From CAZIMM01 sp964540415 (GTDB taxonomy: Bacteria > Bacillota > Clostridia > Oscillospirales > Acutalibacteraceae), in assembly GCA_964540415.1 (NCBI GenBank), contig CAZIMM010000065.1, forward strand, positions 1-12,507: DNA of 12,507 nt, in the 5' to 3' direction. Under the pieces are notes generated by a model that was not told the DNA's origin, ran no database searches, and worked only from the letters and a program-made list of their open reading frames with translations. The position numbers and the translations under genes were made by a program. Within the stretch, counting starts at the first letter, position 1. The number at the start of each line of letters is the position of its first letter. Of the stretch, positions 1 through 8,214 are shown piece after piece.

Positions 1-897
1 GTTCAGGCAGAGGCTCAAATTGTGAGCGGTGACACAATCAGAATACACAGCGAAGAGGTCAAAAGCCCTGCCGCCGCAACCTACGCCTTTGCGCAGAACA
101 ACAACAGCGCCAATGTTTATTCAACCCTGAACGGAAAGAAGTTTTTGCCCGTTGCACCGTTTTCAACCGATGTTGAAAACGACAAGCTCTATTGGGAAGA
201 CCCCGCGTGGGCAGGCTGCGGCAGCGAGAGCGCATGGCTGCTCACGGGCGACAGTCAGGCGGGCGTCAACAAATTGTGGTCAGCCGAAAACGCGCAAATA
301 ACAATTGACGGCAACACACAGTTTGCAGGCGACGGCTGCCTGAATATTATTGCCGATGAAGGCAACGGCAAGTTTTCCGTCAGCCCGGTTTACACATATT
401 CGCAGGACAAAAAAGAAAAGTATTATGACCGTATGCTCAGAAACTGGGGCAACTATTCCGCCGTTTCGGTTATGGTGCGGAATAACGGAGAGCAGAGTGT
501 TGCACTTGAGGAAATGCGGATTTACACAGACTCTCTCACCTGGTTTGCTCCTCAGGTTGACGGCAGCGGTGAAGCCGGCACTGTTATCCCGGCGGACGGA
601 CAGTGGCACAAGCTGACCTTTGACCTTGAAAGCCTGTACCTTTTCGGCAACGAGTGCGGTGCAACATATTCAAGAAAAAAGCTCGGCAACATAAAGAGCT
701 TTGAGCTTGATTTCAAGGGTGACAAAAAGCAAAGCTCCGACATCAGCATTGATGAATTCCGGTTTTCGGCGGATGCGTCGGAGGGCAGCGGAGTGCGGTT
801 CGACACCGATATAATGAAAGCCGACAATATACTTGAATTCATTTCTGCGTTGTTTGTTGTCTGCATAGGCAATCTGATAAGCATTTTTAATATATAG
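1..897 (+). CDS. Sialate O-acetylesterase-family esterase, C-terminal part, with appended beta-sandwich-like domain (5' truncated)
   Basis: The frame is open from base 1 to a TAG at 895-897, giving 298 residues of a protein that begins before the window. Residues 1 to about 57 match the end of the sialate O-acetylesterase (SASA) family: an A-x-I-x-G-D-x-I strand, then V-K-S-P-A-A-A-T-Y-A-F-A, an N-x-Y segment, and the closing P-V-A-P-F-S-T-D, which corresponds to the family's P-x-x-P-F-R-T-D. The catalytic Ser and His lie upstream and cannot be checked. Residues about 65-255 look like an extra carbohydrate-binding-type beta-sandwich (W-H-K-L-T-F-D-L, I-S-I-D-E-F-R-F). The last 22 residues are strongly hydrophobic and could be a membrane or sorting tail. 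The family removes acetyl esters from sugars. The substrate could be host sialic acid, but next to a rhamnosidase a plant polysaccharide is as likely. The rhamnosidase starts 24 nt downstream, so the two are probably co-transcribed. Confidence 0.72.
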   Translation, partial: VQAEAQIVSGDTIRIHSEEVKSPAAATYAFAQNNNSANVYSTLNGKKFLPVAPFSTDVENDKLYWEDPAWAGCGSESAWLLTGDSQAGVNKLWSAENAQITIDGNTQFAGDGCLNIIADEGNGKFSVSPVYTYSQDKKEKYYDRMLRNWGNYSAVSVMVRNNGEQSVALEEMRIYTDSLTWFAPQVDGSGEAGTVIPADGQWHKLTFDLESLYLFGNECGATYSRKKLGNIKSFELDFKGDKKQSSDISIDEFRFSADASEGSGVRFDTDIMKADNILEFISALFVVCIGNLISIFNI

Positions 898-908
898 TTT
901 TAACAGAT

Positions 909-914
909 AGGGAG
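909..914 (+). promoter_or_regulatory. Ribosome binding site of the rhamnosidase gene
   Basis: AGGGAG lies 7 nt before the ATG at 922. It falls inside the 24-nt gap after the esterase stop, which supports both the chosen start and translation from a shared message. Confidence 0.75.
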
Positions 915-921
915 AATAAAA

Positions 922-3366
922 ATGACCGATGTTTTTTCAAACGCAAAATTCATAGTAACCGATTTTGAAAACTACTTTTCCGCAAAAAACAGTCCGTGGG
1001 GACAAAGGAAGCCCCGCCTTTACCAGCACACAGACCTCATTGCATGGAAGGGTCTGCCGATGTTTGCAAAGGATTTCTGCGTTGAAAAGGTTGCGGAAAG
1101 CCGGATTTACTTCACGGCACTCGGCTGCATTGACATATTCATTAACGGCATCAGAATAGGAGAAGGTGAGCTGAAGCCGGGCTGGACTTCCTATGACAAG
1201 CGCACACTATATGAAAGCTGCGAAGTAACCGCTGCTCTCAAGCAGGGCAAAAACCGGATTCTTGCCGTGGTTTCTCCCGGCTGGTATACCGGCAGAATAG
1301 CAGGCGAAAGATACGGCAGCAATGCTCCGGCGGCAATGATTGCCATTGTCAGTGAGGGCAGAGCCCTGGCATTCACAGACAAAAGCTGGAAATGCACAGT
1401 CGGCGGTCAGATCAGAACGGCGGACATTTGGGACGGAGAATACCGGGACGGCAGAGAGGACAGCTTTCTTTCGATTTCCTCCCCCGATTATGACCTTTCC
1501 GAATGGGAAAATGCCGATACATATGATTACAAGGGCGAGGTCACGCCGTTCATCGGCTCAAGGGTCTGCGTGCGTGACGGTCTTTCGCTCAAGCCGAAAA
1601 CAATCAGGATTTCCGACGGAGTGAAATTCAACGGCTCGCATTTCGGAAAAGCCAACATATGCTGCGAGAACGCCTCGCTTCCGACAGTTCTCAAAGACGG
1701 CCAGAAAATGACATTGGATTTCGGGCAGGAAACTGTGGGTTGGCTGAAAATCAAGCTGAAAGCCGCAAAGGGTACGGAAATAAAAATGCGCTATGCGGAA
1801 TTTCTCAATGACAGCGGCAAGCTTTCACGCGGCAATGACGGCCCGGAAGCCTCTGTCTACACGGTCAACCTTCGTTCCGCTCTCGGCAAAGCCTATTATG
1901 TAACTGGCAGCGACGAGGCGGTTGAATACAAGCCCACATTCACCTTCTTCGGCTACAGATATGTTGAAATCAGCGCGGACAGCGACGTTGAAATCTATGA
2001 GCTGACGGCGGAGGTTGTAGGGAACGACAACACCGAAACAGGCAGAATCGAAACCTCCGACCCACTTGTGAACAAGCTCATTTCAAACATTTTCTGGGGA
2101 CAGAGAGGCAACTACCTCAGCGTTCCGACAGATTGCCCACAGCGCGATGAGCGTCTGGGGTGGACGGGTGACGCGCAGGCATTCAGCGTTACGGCGGCCT
2201 ACAATGCCGATGTTTACGGCTTCTTCCGCAAATGGATGCAGGACATGAGGGATTCTCAAAGCGAAGGCGGCGGATATGCCGATGTCAACCCGCGCGTCGG
2301 CTGCTGCTGCAGCGAGGATGCGTCCGCGTGGGGCGACGCAGGTGTCATTATTCCGTACAATCTCTACAAGATTTACGGCGACGACACGATGATAAAAGAG
2401 CACTTTGATTCAATGGAAAAATACATTGCAGGGCTTGTCACAAAATACGGTTATTCCGGCCCGATACCGCGCTACGGCGACTGGCTTGCCTACGACCTGT
2501 GCAGCAATAAATTCATCTCATCCGCATATTTCAACCGTGACCTTGACATGATGATTTATATGTGCGGCGTTGCCGGCAGAGAGGACAGAACCGACTATTA
2601 CAAGGATCTGAAAGCAAAGGCTTATGAGTTCTTCTGCGACAACTTCATGAAAAACGGCAGGCTGACCGAAAAAACGCAGTGCAACAAAATTATATCGCTC
2701 GCGTTCAATCTGCTTGATGACGATTATGCAAAAGAGGTTGCCGATGAGCTTGAAGCACAGATTAAGAAGAACGGGGACAGGCTTTCCTGCGGCTTCCTCG
2801 GCACTTACAACCTCTGCCCCACCCTTTCAAAATACGGCAAGGATAAGACGGCATATAACCTCCTTCTTCAGAGGAACGAACCGTCGTGGCTTTACAGCAT
2901 TGACCAGGGCGCAACGACAATTTGGGAAAGATGGAATTCATACACAAAGGACAAGGGCTTCGGCGATGTGGGCATGAACTCGTTCAACCATTACGCATAC
3001 GGAGCAATCGGCGAGTGGATGTACCGCTTTATGGCGGGCATTGAAGCTGTTGAACCCGGCTTCGGCAGGTTTGCGCTTTGCCCGAGGATAGATACACGAA
3101 TCGCCGACGAGCTTCCCGAGGGACAGCCAAACATCAAATGGGTCAAGGCTCAATTTGATTCCTCTGCGGGCTTGATAAAGAGCGAATGGAGCACCGAAAA
3201 CGGATTCATCTATAAATGTTCCGTGCCCGACGGAACGACGGCGCTGCTGACCCTTCCGGTTTTTGCCGATAAAATCACGGTCAACGGCAAGGAGCTGGCG
3301 CTTGAAAAAGGTGAAAGCAAATTTGAAATGACTCTTGAAGGCGGAGAATACACGTTTATTCAATAA
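922..3366 (+). CDS. Alpha-L-rhamnosidase, glycoside hydrolase family 78
   Basis: This 814-residue enzyme is predicted to release terminal alpha-L-rhamnose from oligosaccharides or glycosides by an inverting mechanism. The domains follow GH78 order. An N-terminal Bac_rhamnosid_N-type module (about 55-180) includes F-I-N-G-I-R-I-G and P-G-W-T-S-Y-D-K-R. A beta-sandwich (about 220-350) has L-D-F-G-Q-E-T-V-G-W near 265-274 and F-G-Y-R-Y-V-E-I. An (alpha/alpha)6 barrel follows, carrying the family signature P-T-D-C-P-Q-R-D-E-R-L-G-W-T-G-D with D404, E410 and D417. I-W-E-R-W places E669, likely the general base, late in the barrel, and a C-terminal beta-domain closes the protein. The length is slightly below the usual 850-1000. 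There is no signal peptide, so it should act in the cytoplasm on imported substrate. Three consecutive cysteines (461-463) before A-W-G-D are unusual. The gene converges on the oxidoreductase operon. Confidence 0.95.
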   Translation: MTDVFSNAKFIVTDFENYFSAKNSPWGQRKPRLYQHTDLIAWKGLPMFAKDFCVEKVAESRIYFTALGCIDIFINGIRIGEGELKPGWTSYDKRTLYESCEVTAALKQGKNRILAVVSPGWYTGRIAGERYGSNAPAAMIAIVSEGRALAFTDKSWKCTVGGQIRTADIWDGEYRDGREDSFLSISSPDYDLSEWENADTYDYKGEVTPFIGSRVCVRDGLSLKPKTIRISDGVKFNGSHFGKANICCENASLPTVLKDGQKMTLDFGQETVGWLKIKLKAAKGTEIKMRYAEFLNDSGKLSRGNDGPEASVYTVNLRSALGKAYYVTGSDEAVEYKPTFTFFGYRYVEISADSDVEIYELTAEVVGNDNTETGRIETSDPLVNKLISNIFWGQRGNYLSVPTDCPQRDERLGWTGDAQAFSVTAAYNADVYGFFRKWMQDMRDSQSEGGGYADVNPRVGCCCSEDASAWGDAGVIIPYNLYKIYGDDTMIKEHFDSMEKYIAGLVTKYGYSGPIPRYGDWLAYDLCSNKFISSAYFNRDLDMMIYMCGVAGREDRTDYYKDLKAKAYEFFCDNFMKNGRLTEKTQCNKIISLAFNLLDDDYAKEVADELEAQIKKNGDRLSCGFLGTYNLCPTLSKYGKDKTAYNLLLQRNEPSWLYSIDQGATTIWERWNSYTKDKGFGDVGMNSFNHYAYGAIGEWMYRFMAGIEAVEPGFGRFALCPRIDTRIADELPEGQPNIKWVKAQFDSSAGLIKSEWSTENGFIYKCSVPDGTTALLTLPVFADKITVNGKELALEKGESKFEMTLEGGEYTFIQ

Positions 3367-3727
3367 TGAATCAGACTTGAGGGGCAGGCCGCCGTTCAGA
3401 CAACCTTAAAACGGGAGTCAAAGCTGCCGTTGTTTTCATTGCAGCCGAGGGGAGTGCAGTTAAAAGACGGCTTGTGTGCCTGACTTCTCCGGATTTCACT
3501 TTGTTTTTTCGGACGATTATCAGATTTTATAATATAAAATGGTGCAGTTGACCGCGCAAAGCTCGTAACTTATTGAGCTGTGCGCGGTCAATCAGCGTAA
3601 GCATTATAAAACACGGTACGGCATAGGCAGTCTCAGCTAACCGCGGGACGGCGCTTTTGCGACTGTATGTTTGACGTGTGTCGGAACGCAACGCGAAAAT
3701 TCGGCTTATTAAAGCATAAATATGCTT
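3367..3727. other. Convergent intergenic region without a gene
   Basis: This 361-bp stretch separates the stops of the rhamnosidase (+) and the oxidoreductase (-). I see no reading frame with a start and ribosome binding site. It contains a long hairpin at 3548-3591, an AT-rich palindrome at 3524-3540 (ATTTTATA, one base, TATAAAAT) that includes a perfect TATAAT at 3528-3533, and a short AT-rich hairpin at the end of the oxidoreductase gene. No classical hairpin plus U-tract terminator is obvious for either strand. Confidence 0.7.
3548..3591. terminator. 17-bp hairpin between convergent genes, possible bidirectional terminator or structured RNA
   Basis: The left arm TTGACCGCGCAAAGCTC (3548-3564) and right arm GAGCTGTGCGCGGTCAA (3575-3591) pair at 16 of 17 positions around a 10-nt loop (GTAACTTATT). 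The symmetric position between two converging genes suggests transcription termination from both sides. Neither flank has a direct run of T, so it is not a textbook intrinsic terminator. It could instead be a 3'-end stabiliser, part of a small RNA, or a dispersed palindromic repeat. Confidence 0.5.
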
Positions 3728-3729
3728 TT
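3709..3729 (-). terminator. Short AT-rich hairpin overlapping the oxidoreductase stop (weak)
   Basis: AAAGCATA and TATGCTTT form an 8-bp inverted repeat with a 2-base centre immediately at the end of the minus-strand gene. On the plus strand it is followed by TTTATTTATT, so it could help stop plus-strand transcription. On the minus strand the following sequence is not a U-run. The stem is weak. Confidence 0.25.
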
Positions 3730-4846
3730 ATTTATTCTGAGACTTTTTTATTTTGCTTTGCAGCATTTCGAAGAACAGTTCTTCATTAAACGGGAGTTCA
3801 ACGGTTTTTTCAAGCCATGAGGACAGGAACGCAGCATTGGAAATTGTGAGTCCGTTGATGCCCTCCGCGCCTTCCGCAACAAGCGGCTCACCTCTTAAAA
3901 TGTGTGCCGCAAAGGCGTTTAGAACGCCGTAATGCTGCTCGTTTTTACCGTCGGTTTCAACTGTTTTCCACTCACCGGGCAGGGTGTCAAAGTCATCCTT
4001 TGTGTTCTTGATATGTTCTGAAACGGGTGTTTCGAGAACGAAGATTTTTATCTCACTGCCGTTTTCGACAACGATTTTCGCCTTGTCAAGCGTTATTTCG
4101 AGTCGGTTTGTTCCGGGATAATCAGCAGTTGTTGTAACAAAAACTCCTGTTGCGCCGTTCGGATATTCGACATAAATCGAAACATCGTCCTCAACCTCAA
4201 TGTCGTGCCATTTGCCCTCATGACAGAACGCATGAACCTTTGACGGCATACCGCATATCCACTGCCATAAATCGAGCTGATGAGGGCACTGATTGAGCAT
4301 AACACCTCCGCCTTCACCCGTCCATGTTGCGCGCCACTCGCCGGAATTGTAGTAATCCTGCACGCGAAACCAATCGGTGATAAGCCAGCTTACGCGCTTG
4401 AACTGCCCGTACTCGCCGGAGGACACAAGCTCCTTTACCTTGCGGTAAACACAGTTTGTGCGCTGATTGAACATGATTGCGTATGTTTTATCGCTGTGAG
4501 ACGCAACCTCAATTAGCTCGCGTACCTGTTTTGTGTATACTCCTGCGGGCTTCTCGCTCATCACATGAAGCCCTGCTTTCAGCGCTTCAATGGCCAGAGG
4601 AGGATGAGAGTAGTGCGGTGTGGCAATCAGCACCGCCTCGCAAAGCCCTGAGTGAATCAGCTCCCGAGCGGTGGAAAAGCATTTGACATTCCTGTTTTGC
4701 TCGCGGATGAAATCCATCTTTTTATCGTTGATGTCCGCAACGCAGGTGATGTCAATTTCAGGCATACTGCCGTTCACCCAATTCATAAAATGTCCCCTGC
4801 CCATGTTGCCGGTTCCGATAATACCAAGTGTTACTTTTTTGCCCAT
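3728..4846 (-). CDS. Gfo/Idh/MocA-family NAD(P)-dependent oxidoreductase
   Basis: A 372-residue protein of usual family length. An N-terminal Rossmann fold carries G-I-I-G-T-G-N-M-G (residues 8-16). The D38 region follows strand two and probably contacts the cofactor ribose. The family signature E-K-P is at 98-100, with K99 the expected catalytic lysine. The C-terminal alpha/beta domain has G-G-G-V-M-L-N-Q-C-P-H-Q-L-D (179-192), where N185, H189 and D192 fit the usual substrate and catalytic positions. The family oxidises or reduces sugar carbons, and some members make 3-keto sugars. The start was chosen at M-G-K-K because an AAGGGA site lies 10 nt upstream and the fold begins at once. A longer frame to 4921 would overlap the preceding gene. 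It is the last gene of the operon, 16 nt after the TIM-barrel gene, which suggests the two proteins work on the same sugar. The exact substrate cannot be read from sequence. Confidence 0.92.
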   Translation of the reverse strand: MGKKVTLGIIGTGNMGRGHFMNWVNGSMPEIDITCVADINDKKMDFIREQNRNVKCFSTARELIHSGLCEAVLIATPHYSHPPLAIEALKAGLHVMSEKPAGVYTKQVRELIEVASHSDKTYAIMFNQRTNCVYRKVKELVSSGEYGQFKRVSWLITDWFRVQDYYNSGEWRATWTGEGGGVMLNQCPHQLDLWQWICGMPSKVHAFCHEGKWHDIEVEDDVSIYVEYPNGATGVFVTTTADYPGTNRLEITLDKAKIVVENGSEIKIFVLETPVSEHIKNTKDDFDTLPGEWKTVETDGKNEQHYGVLNAFAAHILRGEPLVAEGAEGINGLTISNAAFLSSWLEKTVELPFNEELFFEMLQSKIKKSQNK

Positions 4847-4862
4847 AATCTCAACTTCCCTT

Positions 4863-5633
4863 TTACTGTAAACTCTGCATGAAGTCCCAAGACTGCTGTG
4901 TTGCGAGGAACGCATCGTCATTTATCCAGCCGCTGTCCTGTTCATAGACGATGTAAGGTATTTCAAGCTTTGCCGCAGCCTCGTAGCAAGCCTTCAGGTC
5001 AACCTTGCCTGTGCCGAGTGAAACAAAGCGGCGCTCACCGTTTTTGTCAAAATCATAATCCTTGAAATGAACGACTTTTACTCTGCCCTTCATTCTGTAC
5101 AGCATTTCGACAGGGTCGGCTCCGGCAATCTGCATCCATGCGACGTCGGGCACAAATTTGATTTGCTGACTCTCAAGCATCAGCTCCATAAGAGTCTTGT
5201 CGCTGCCTTCAAGCTTATCAAACTCAAAGCTGTGATTGTGATAGTGGAAGCTTATGTCAAAGGCTTTCATATTGCAGGCAATTTCATCGAGCTGCTTTAC
5301 TAAATCGGAAGCCGCTGAAAACGGCTGATGGAATTCGTTCGGTCCGTAGCCGAGACCGATAGCATCACAGCCGATTATGCGGTGCTCTGCAACAAGCGTG
5401 GGTAAATCGTTTTTCATTCTGTCGAAGTCCTTATGAGTTATGCACACCTTCATGTTGTGCTTGCAGAGAATTTCTTTCTGCGTCTCAATCGGTATATCCT
5501 CGTTTATGCCGGAAATCTGAACGTCGCACACACCCATTTTTTCGAGTTTGCCGAGAGTATCATCAAAAGCCTCAGCTGTCTGGATATGGCGCATAAGGGT
5601 ATAGAGCTGAATGCCGAGGGTTGGATCAGCCAT
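4863..5633 (-). CDS. Sugar phosphate isomerase/epimerase-type TIM-barrel protein (AP endonuclease 2 superfamily)
   Basis: A 256-residue single-domain protein of normal length for this superfamily. It starts with L-G-I-Q-L-Y-T-L, the first barrel strand. It then shows F-H-Y-H-N-H-S-F-E-F (129-138), F-V-P-D-V-A-W (160-166), V-V-H-F-K-D (187-192), a G-T-G-x-V-D turn (207-212) and I-V-Y-E-Q-D (228-233). E137, D163, H189 and E231 are the likely divalent-metal ligands. Known members isomerise or epimerise keto sugars and inosose-like compounds, and others act on 3-keto glycosides together with Gfo/Idh/MocA partners. Such a partner follows directly here. The ribosome binding site is a modest AGGA 10 nt upstream, within a 21-nt gap after the GH95-like gene. 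No signal peptide is present, so it is cytoplasmic. The fold is confident; the reaction is unknown. Confidence 0.9.
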   Translation of the reverse strand: MADPTLGIQLYTLMRHIQTAEAFDDTLGKLEKMGVCDVQISGINEDIPIETQKEILCKHNMKVCITHKDFDRMKNDLPTLVAEHRIIGCDAIGLGYGPNEFHQPFSAASDLVKQLDEIACNMKAFDISFHYHNHSFEFDKLEGSDKTLMELMLESQQIKFVPDVAWMQIAGADPVEMLYRMKGRVKVVHFKDYDFDKNGERRFVSLGTGKVDLKACYEAAAKLEIPYIVYEQDSGWINDDAFLATQQSWDFMQSLQ

Positions 5634-5654
5634 GTTTAATCAGTCCTGTCTTAA

Positions 5655-8196
5655 TTATTTGAGCACCGGGAAGCTTTCGAGCGGTGCATTTTTGTTTTCA
5701 ATTACATATTCATGCTCTGCCTCTGTGGCAAAGGCAATGTTGTCACCGTTTATTGCAAAGCTTATTTCCGTTCCGGTTTCAAGGTCGCGCACGCGGACAT
5801 TTTCTCCGAACGGATTTGCAAATGTGCAGCTGTTGCCCTTGAGAGAACGGATAATGGCGTATGCCGTCTTTTTGCCGCGCATTTCAGCCGAAACAAGGAA
5901 TGCCCCGCGCGCTCTGAGCGAACAAAATGCTGCGTCACCCCTCTCCTCGGGGTAAGCGGGAAAGATACGGATAACTCCGCACTGCGATTGAAGAAGCATT
6001 TCGGTGATGAGCTCCGAAAAATACGCCGCGCCCTTGTCAACAAAGAAATCCTGCTGACCGTCGGGACTCATACTGCCGTCTTCTTCATAGTGGCAGGCAT
6101 CTGCACGGTTTATGTTGCCGCCCTCGCGTGATTCAGGAAGCTTGTCGAGCACAAGGCTCGCATATTTTTTATCTCCCATGCGAAGTCTTGCGAGAATGCC
6201 GAACGACAAATCCCACGGAAGAGCATCGTCTTTGACAAAAGCCTTGGCTGATTTTTCGGCGGCTTCCCGAAGCGCTGAGTTTCCGCTCCACGCATCCACC
6301 TCGTCGGTGAGCACAATCGGGGCTAAATCGCTGACTGACGGAACGCCGTAACCAAGTGTGCGGTCGTCGCAGTCCTCGCAGACCTTCCATGTTCCGTCCG
6401 GCCATGTTGCATAATCGGGACGGAGATGAGAAGCATCGTCACGCCATTTGTCGGCAAGCTGTTTGTCAACGCCGAGAATATCCGCCGCTTCTGCAGAATG
6501 AGTAAGAATATAACGGAACAGCGACAAATCAATAATGCTGTTGCGCATGAACTCGTTGCTTAGCCCGACAGGATTCACATTTTCCTGTGAGCGGGAGGGG
6601 AAAATCACTTTTTCGCCGTCCTCCTCGGTGAGAAGATAGTCGCTGTAGAACAGCGCAACATCCTTCAGCAGCGGATAACCGACCTCACGCAAAAAATCCG
6701 TGTCACCGGTAAATTCATAATAATCCCATGCATATTTTACTGTTTCTCCGGCAGTCTGAATGTTCATTATTGTGCTGTTGAGCGTGTGCGATGAGGCAAT
6801 GATCGTGCCTGTGCCGGAAATTGCGTGCGGATAGCACACGCCGTTCATGTGATAAAAGCTTTCTGTGAACGCCCTGAGCTTTTCGCGGGCATTTCTGCAC
6901 AGTGAAAACCACGGTTCAAGCAGCTCTGCGCGGTTTGCCGCAAGAAGCCCCAAGTTGGATTTTGTCTGTTCATAGGTCAGAATATGATAACCCCAGTTGC
7001 CGTAGCACGACTGGAACCACGGTGCAACATAGCCCGGCGCGAATTTGCCGGGACGGCGGGCGGAGAATGCCTCATAAAGCCCCCAATACCACGGCATTGA
7101 GGCTTTAGTGTCGGGCAGACGAATCCATGAGCGCTTCCAGTTGTGAATGAACCACTCATAGCCGTTGCCGCCGACAACGGAGCCGAACATCTTTTTGCGG
7201 CTTTCAAGGCGGCGCTTTGCTTCGGCAAGCGTGTCCTCGGCATCATAGGTGCTCACCACCGTCAGCCAGAAGCGCAGCTCCCCTTTCGGTGTTCTGCCGC
7301 GCGCAAAAACCGATGTTCCCGTTGAAGTCAGTTTGAAATTATCACAGTTTGAATGCATCAGAACCGTGTAGTGAACATCGGGTGAATTTTCGGGATCCGG
7401 ACCGCTTCTGAGCCTCATATTGAAACCGAAATATTCGCCGTCAACAAAGCACTCCTGCGTGTAGTACTTGTCAATTTCCGCTTCACGGCGTGCGATTTCC
7501 TCGGGCGTAAGCTCACCGATATTGTTGCAGACCTCCATAGGGTCTCTCGTCAGCTCAAGATTCAGCATACCGAAAGAGCCTGCATTTTCCGACGGGCAGC
7601 AGTAAATCTGCATAATTTCATCAACATGGCTTATGCTGCTCATGACTTTGAAATCGGAGCCGCAGATAATTCCGTTCGGGTCACCGCAGCAGAAATACTG
7701 CTCGGCAAAGCCCGATGATATTTCGAGCCGTTCGCGCACATTTGCAATAACGCCTCCGCTGAGGAAGTGCAAGGTCAGCCTTGCCGCAGAGGTTTGCACC
7801 GGCTGGTTTCTGCGGCGGGAGGACGCGATGTAAATATCCCGCTTAAGCTCTTTGTCGCCTGCCATTGCTCTTTCGCGGATGCCTTCAATCCCGCTGTCAA
7901 GGAAGCACGGCTGCTCGGAGTCATAATCGTCCCACCAGAGGTCGTTCTTTGCGATGTTGAAGGTATAGTTATCGGGGTAGCCGTGAATAATTGCGCCGAA
8001 GTCGCCGTTNNNNNNNNNNGACGGGCAGGCCACTGCGGAAATCAAGGCTGCTGCCAACCCTTGCAATATCGTGCTTTCGCGCTTCTTCATATCCGTCGGC
8101 GTCAATTCTCATTCTGCCCGGGGTCATTGTTTCATCGGGCAGGTTCGGCAAAATGCCGCGCAGGGGTTTTTGTCTGCAATATTTTTTGTTGTTCAT
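5655..8196 (-). CDS. GH95/DUF5703-like glycoside hydrolase, interrupted by a 10-N assembly gap
   Basis: The gene is one protein of about 844 residues read in two frames because the N run is not a multiple of three. The first 59 codons (8196-8020) end in S-G-L-P-V. The rest (8009-5655, 784 residues) begins N-G-D-F-G-A. Together they rebuild the conserved L-P-x-G-N-G-D-x-G-A motif of GH95-related and DUF5703 proteins, followed by the usual segment with D-L-W-W-D-D. The C-terminal half looks like an (alpha/alpha)6 barrel with W-G-Y-H-I-L-T, and then F-F-V-D-K-G-A before S-E-L-I-T-E-M-L-L-Q-S. The Asp there, about residue 718, aligns by eye with the catalytic Asp of GH95 alpha-fucosidases. The paired Asn residues of GH95 seem to be replaced by L-T-Y, so specificity may differ. 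It ends with a beta-domain (I-R-I-F-P-A, L-R-A-R-G-A-F). The start has AGAAGG 6 nt upstream. There is no signal peptide. It lies 18 nt after the TIM-barrel hydrolase gene. Confidence 0.7.
8010..8019. other. Assembly gap (10 N)
   Basis: Ten N bases fall inside the conserved P-V-G-N-G-D region of the GH95-like gene. The flanking codons are intact but offset by one base across the run, so the length is a placeholder. One missing Gly codon would join them in frame. Confidence 0.97.
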
Positions 8197-8202
8197 AAGC
8201 TG

Positions 8203-8208
8203 CCTTCT
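8203..8208 (-). promoter_or_regulatory. Ribosome binding site of the GH95-like gene
   Basis: AGAAGG on the minus strand lies 6 nt before the ATG at 8196. It fixes the true start upstream of the N gap rather than at an internal ATG in the other frame near 8105. Confidence 0.75.
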
Positions 8209-8214
8209 TTACTG

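Noticed and set aside
3449..3490. Possible imperfect hairpin downstream of the rhamnosidase
   Set aside because: The stem depends on several G-T pairs and bulges with a loop of about 20 nt, and the T-rich run comes 10 nt too late for a convincing terminator.
4847..4921. 25-residue N-terminal extension of the Gfo/Idh/MocA gene
   Set aside because: It overlaps the end of the TIM-barrel gene by 59 bp, lacks a good ribosome binding site, and has none of the Rossmann-fold features that start at the chosen ATG.
7969..8196. Separate small 75-codon gene on the minus strand across the N gap
   Set aside because: It is the true N-terminus of the GH95-like gene, continued past the gap in the wrong frame because of the placeholder N length.
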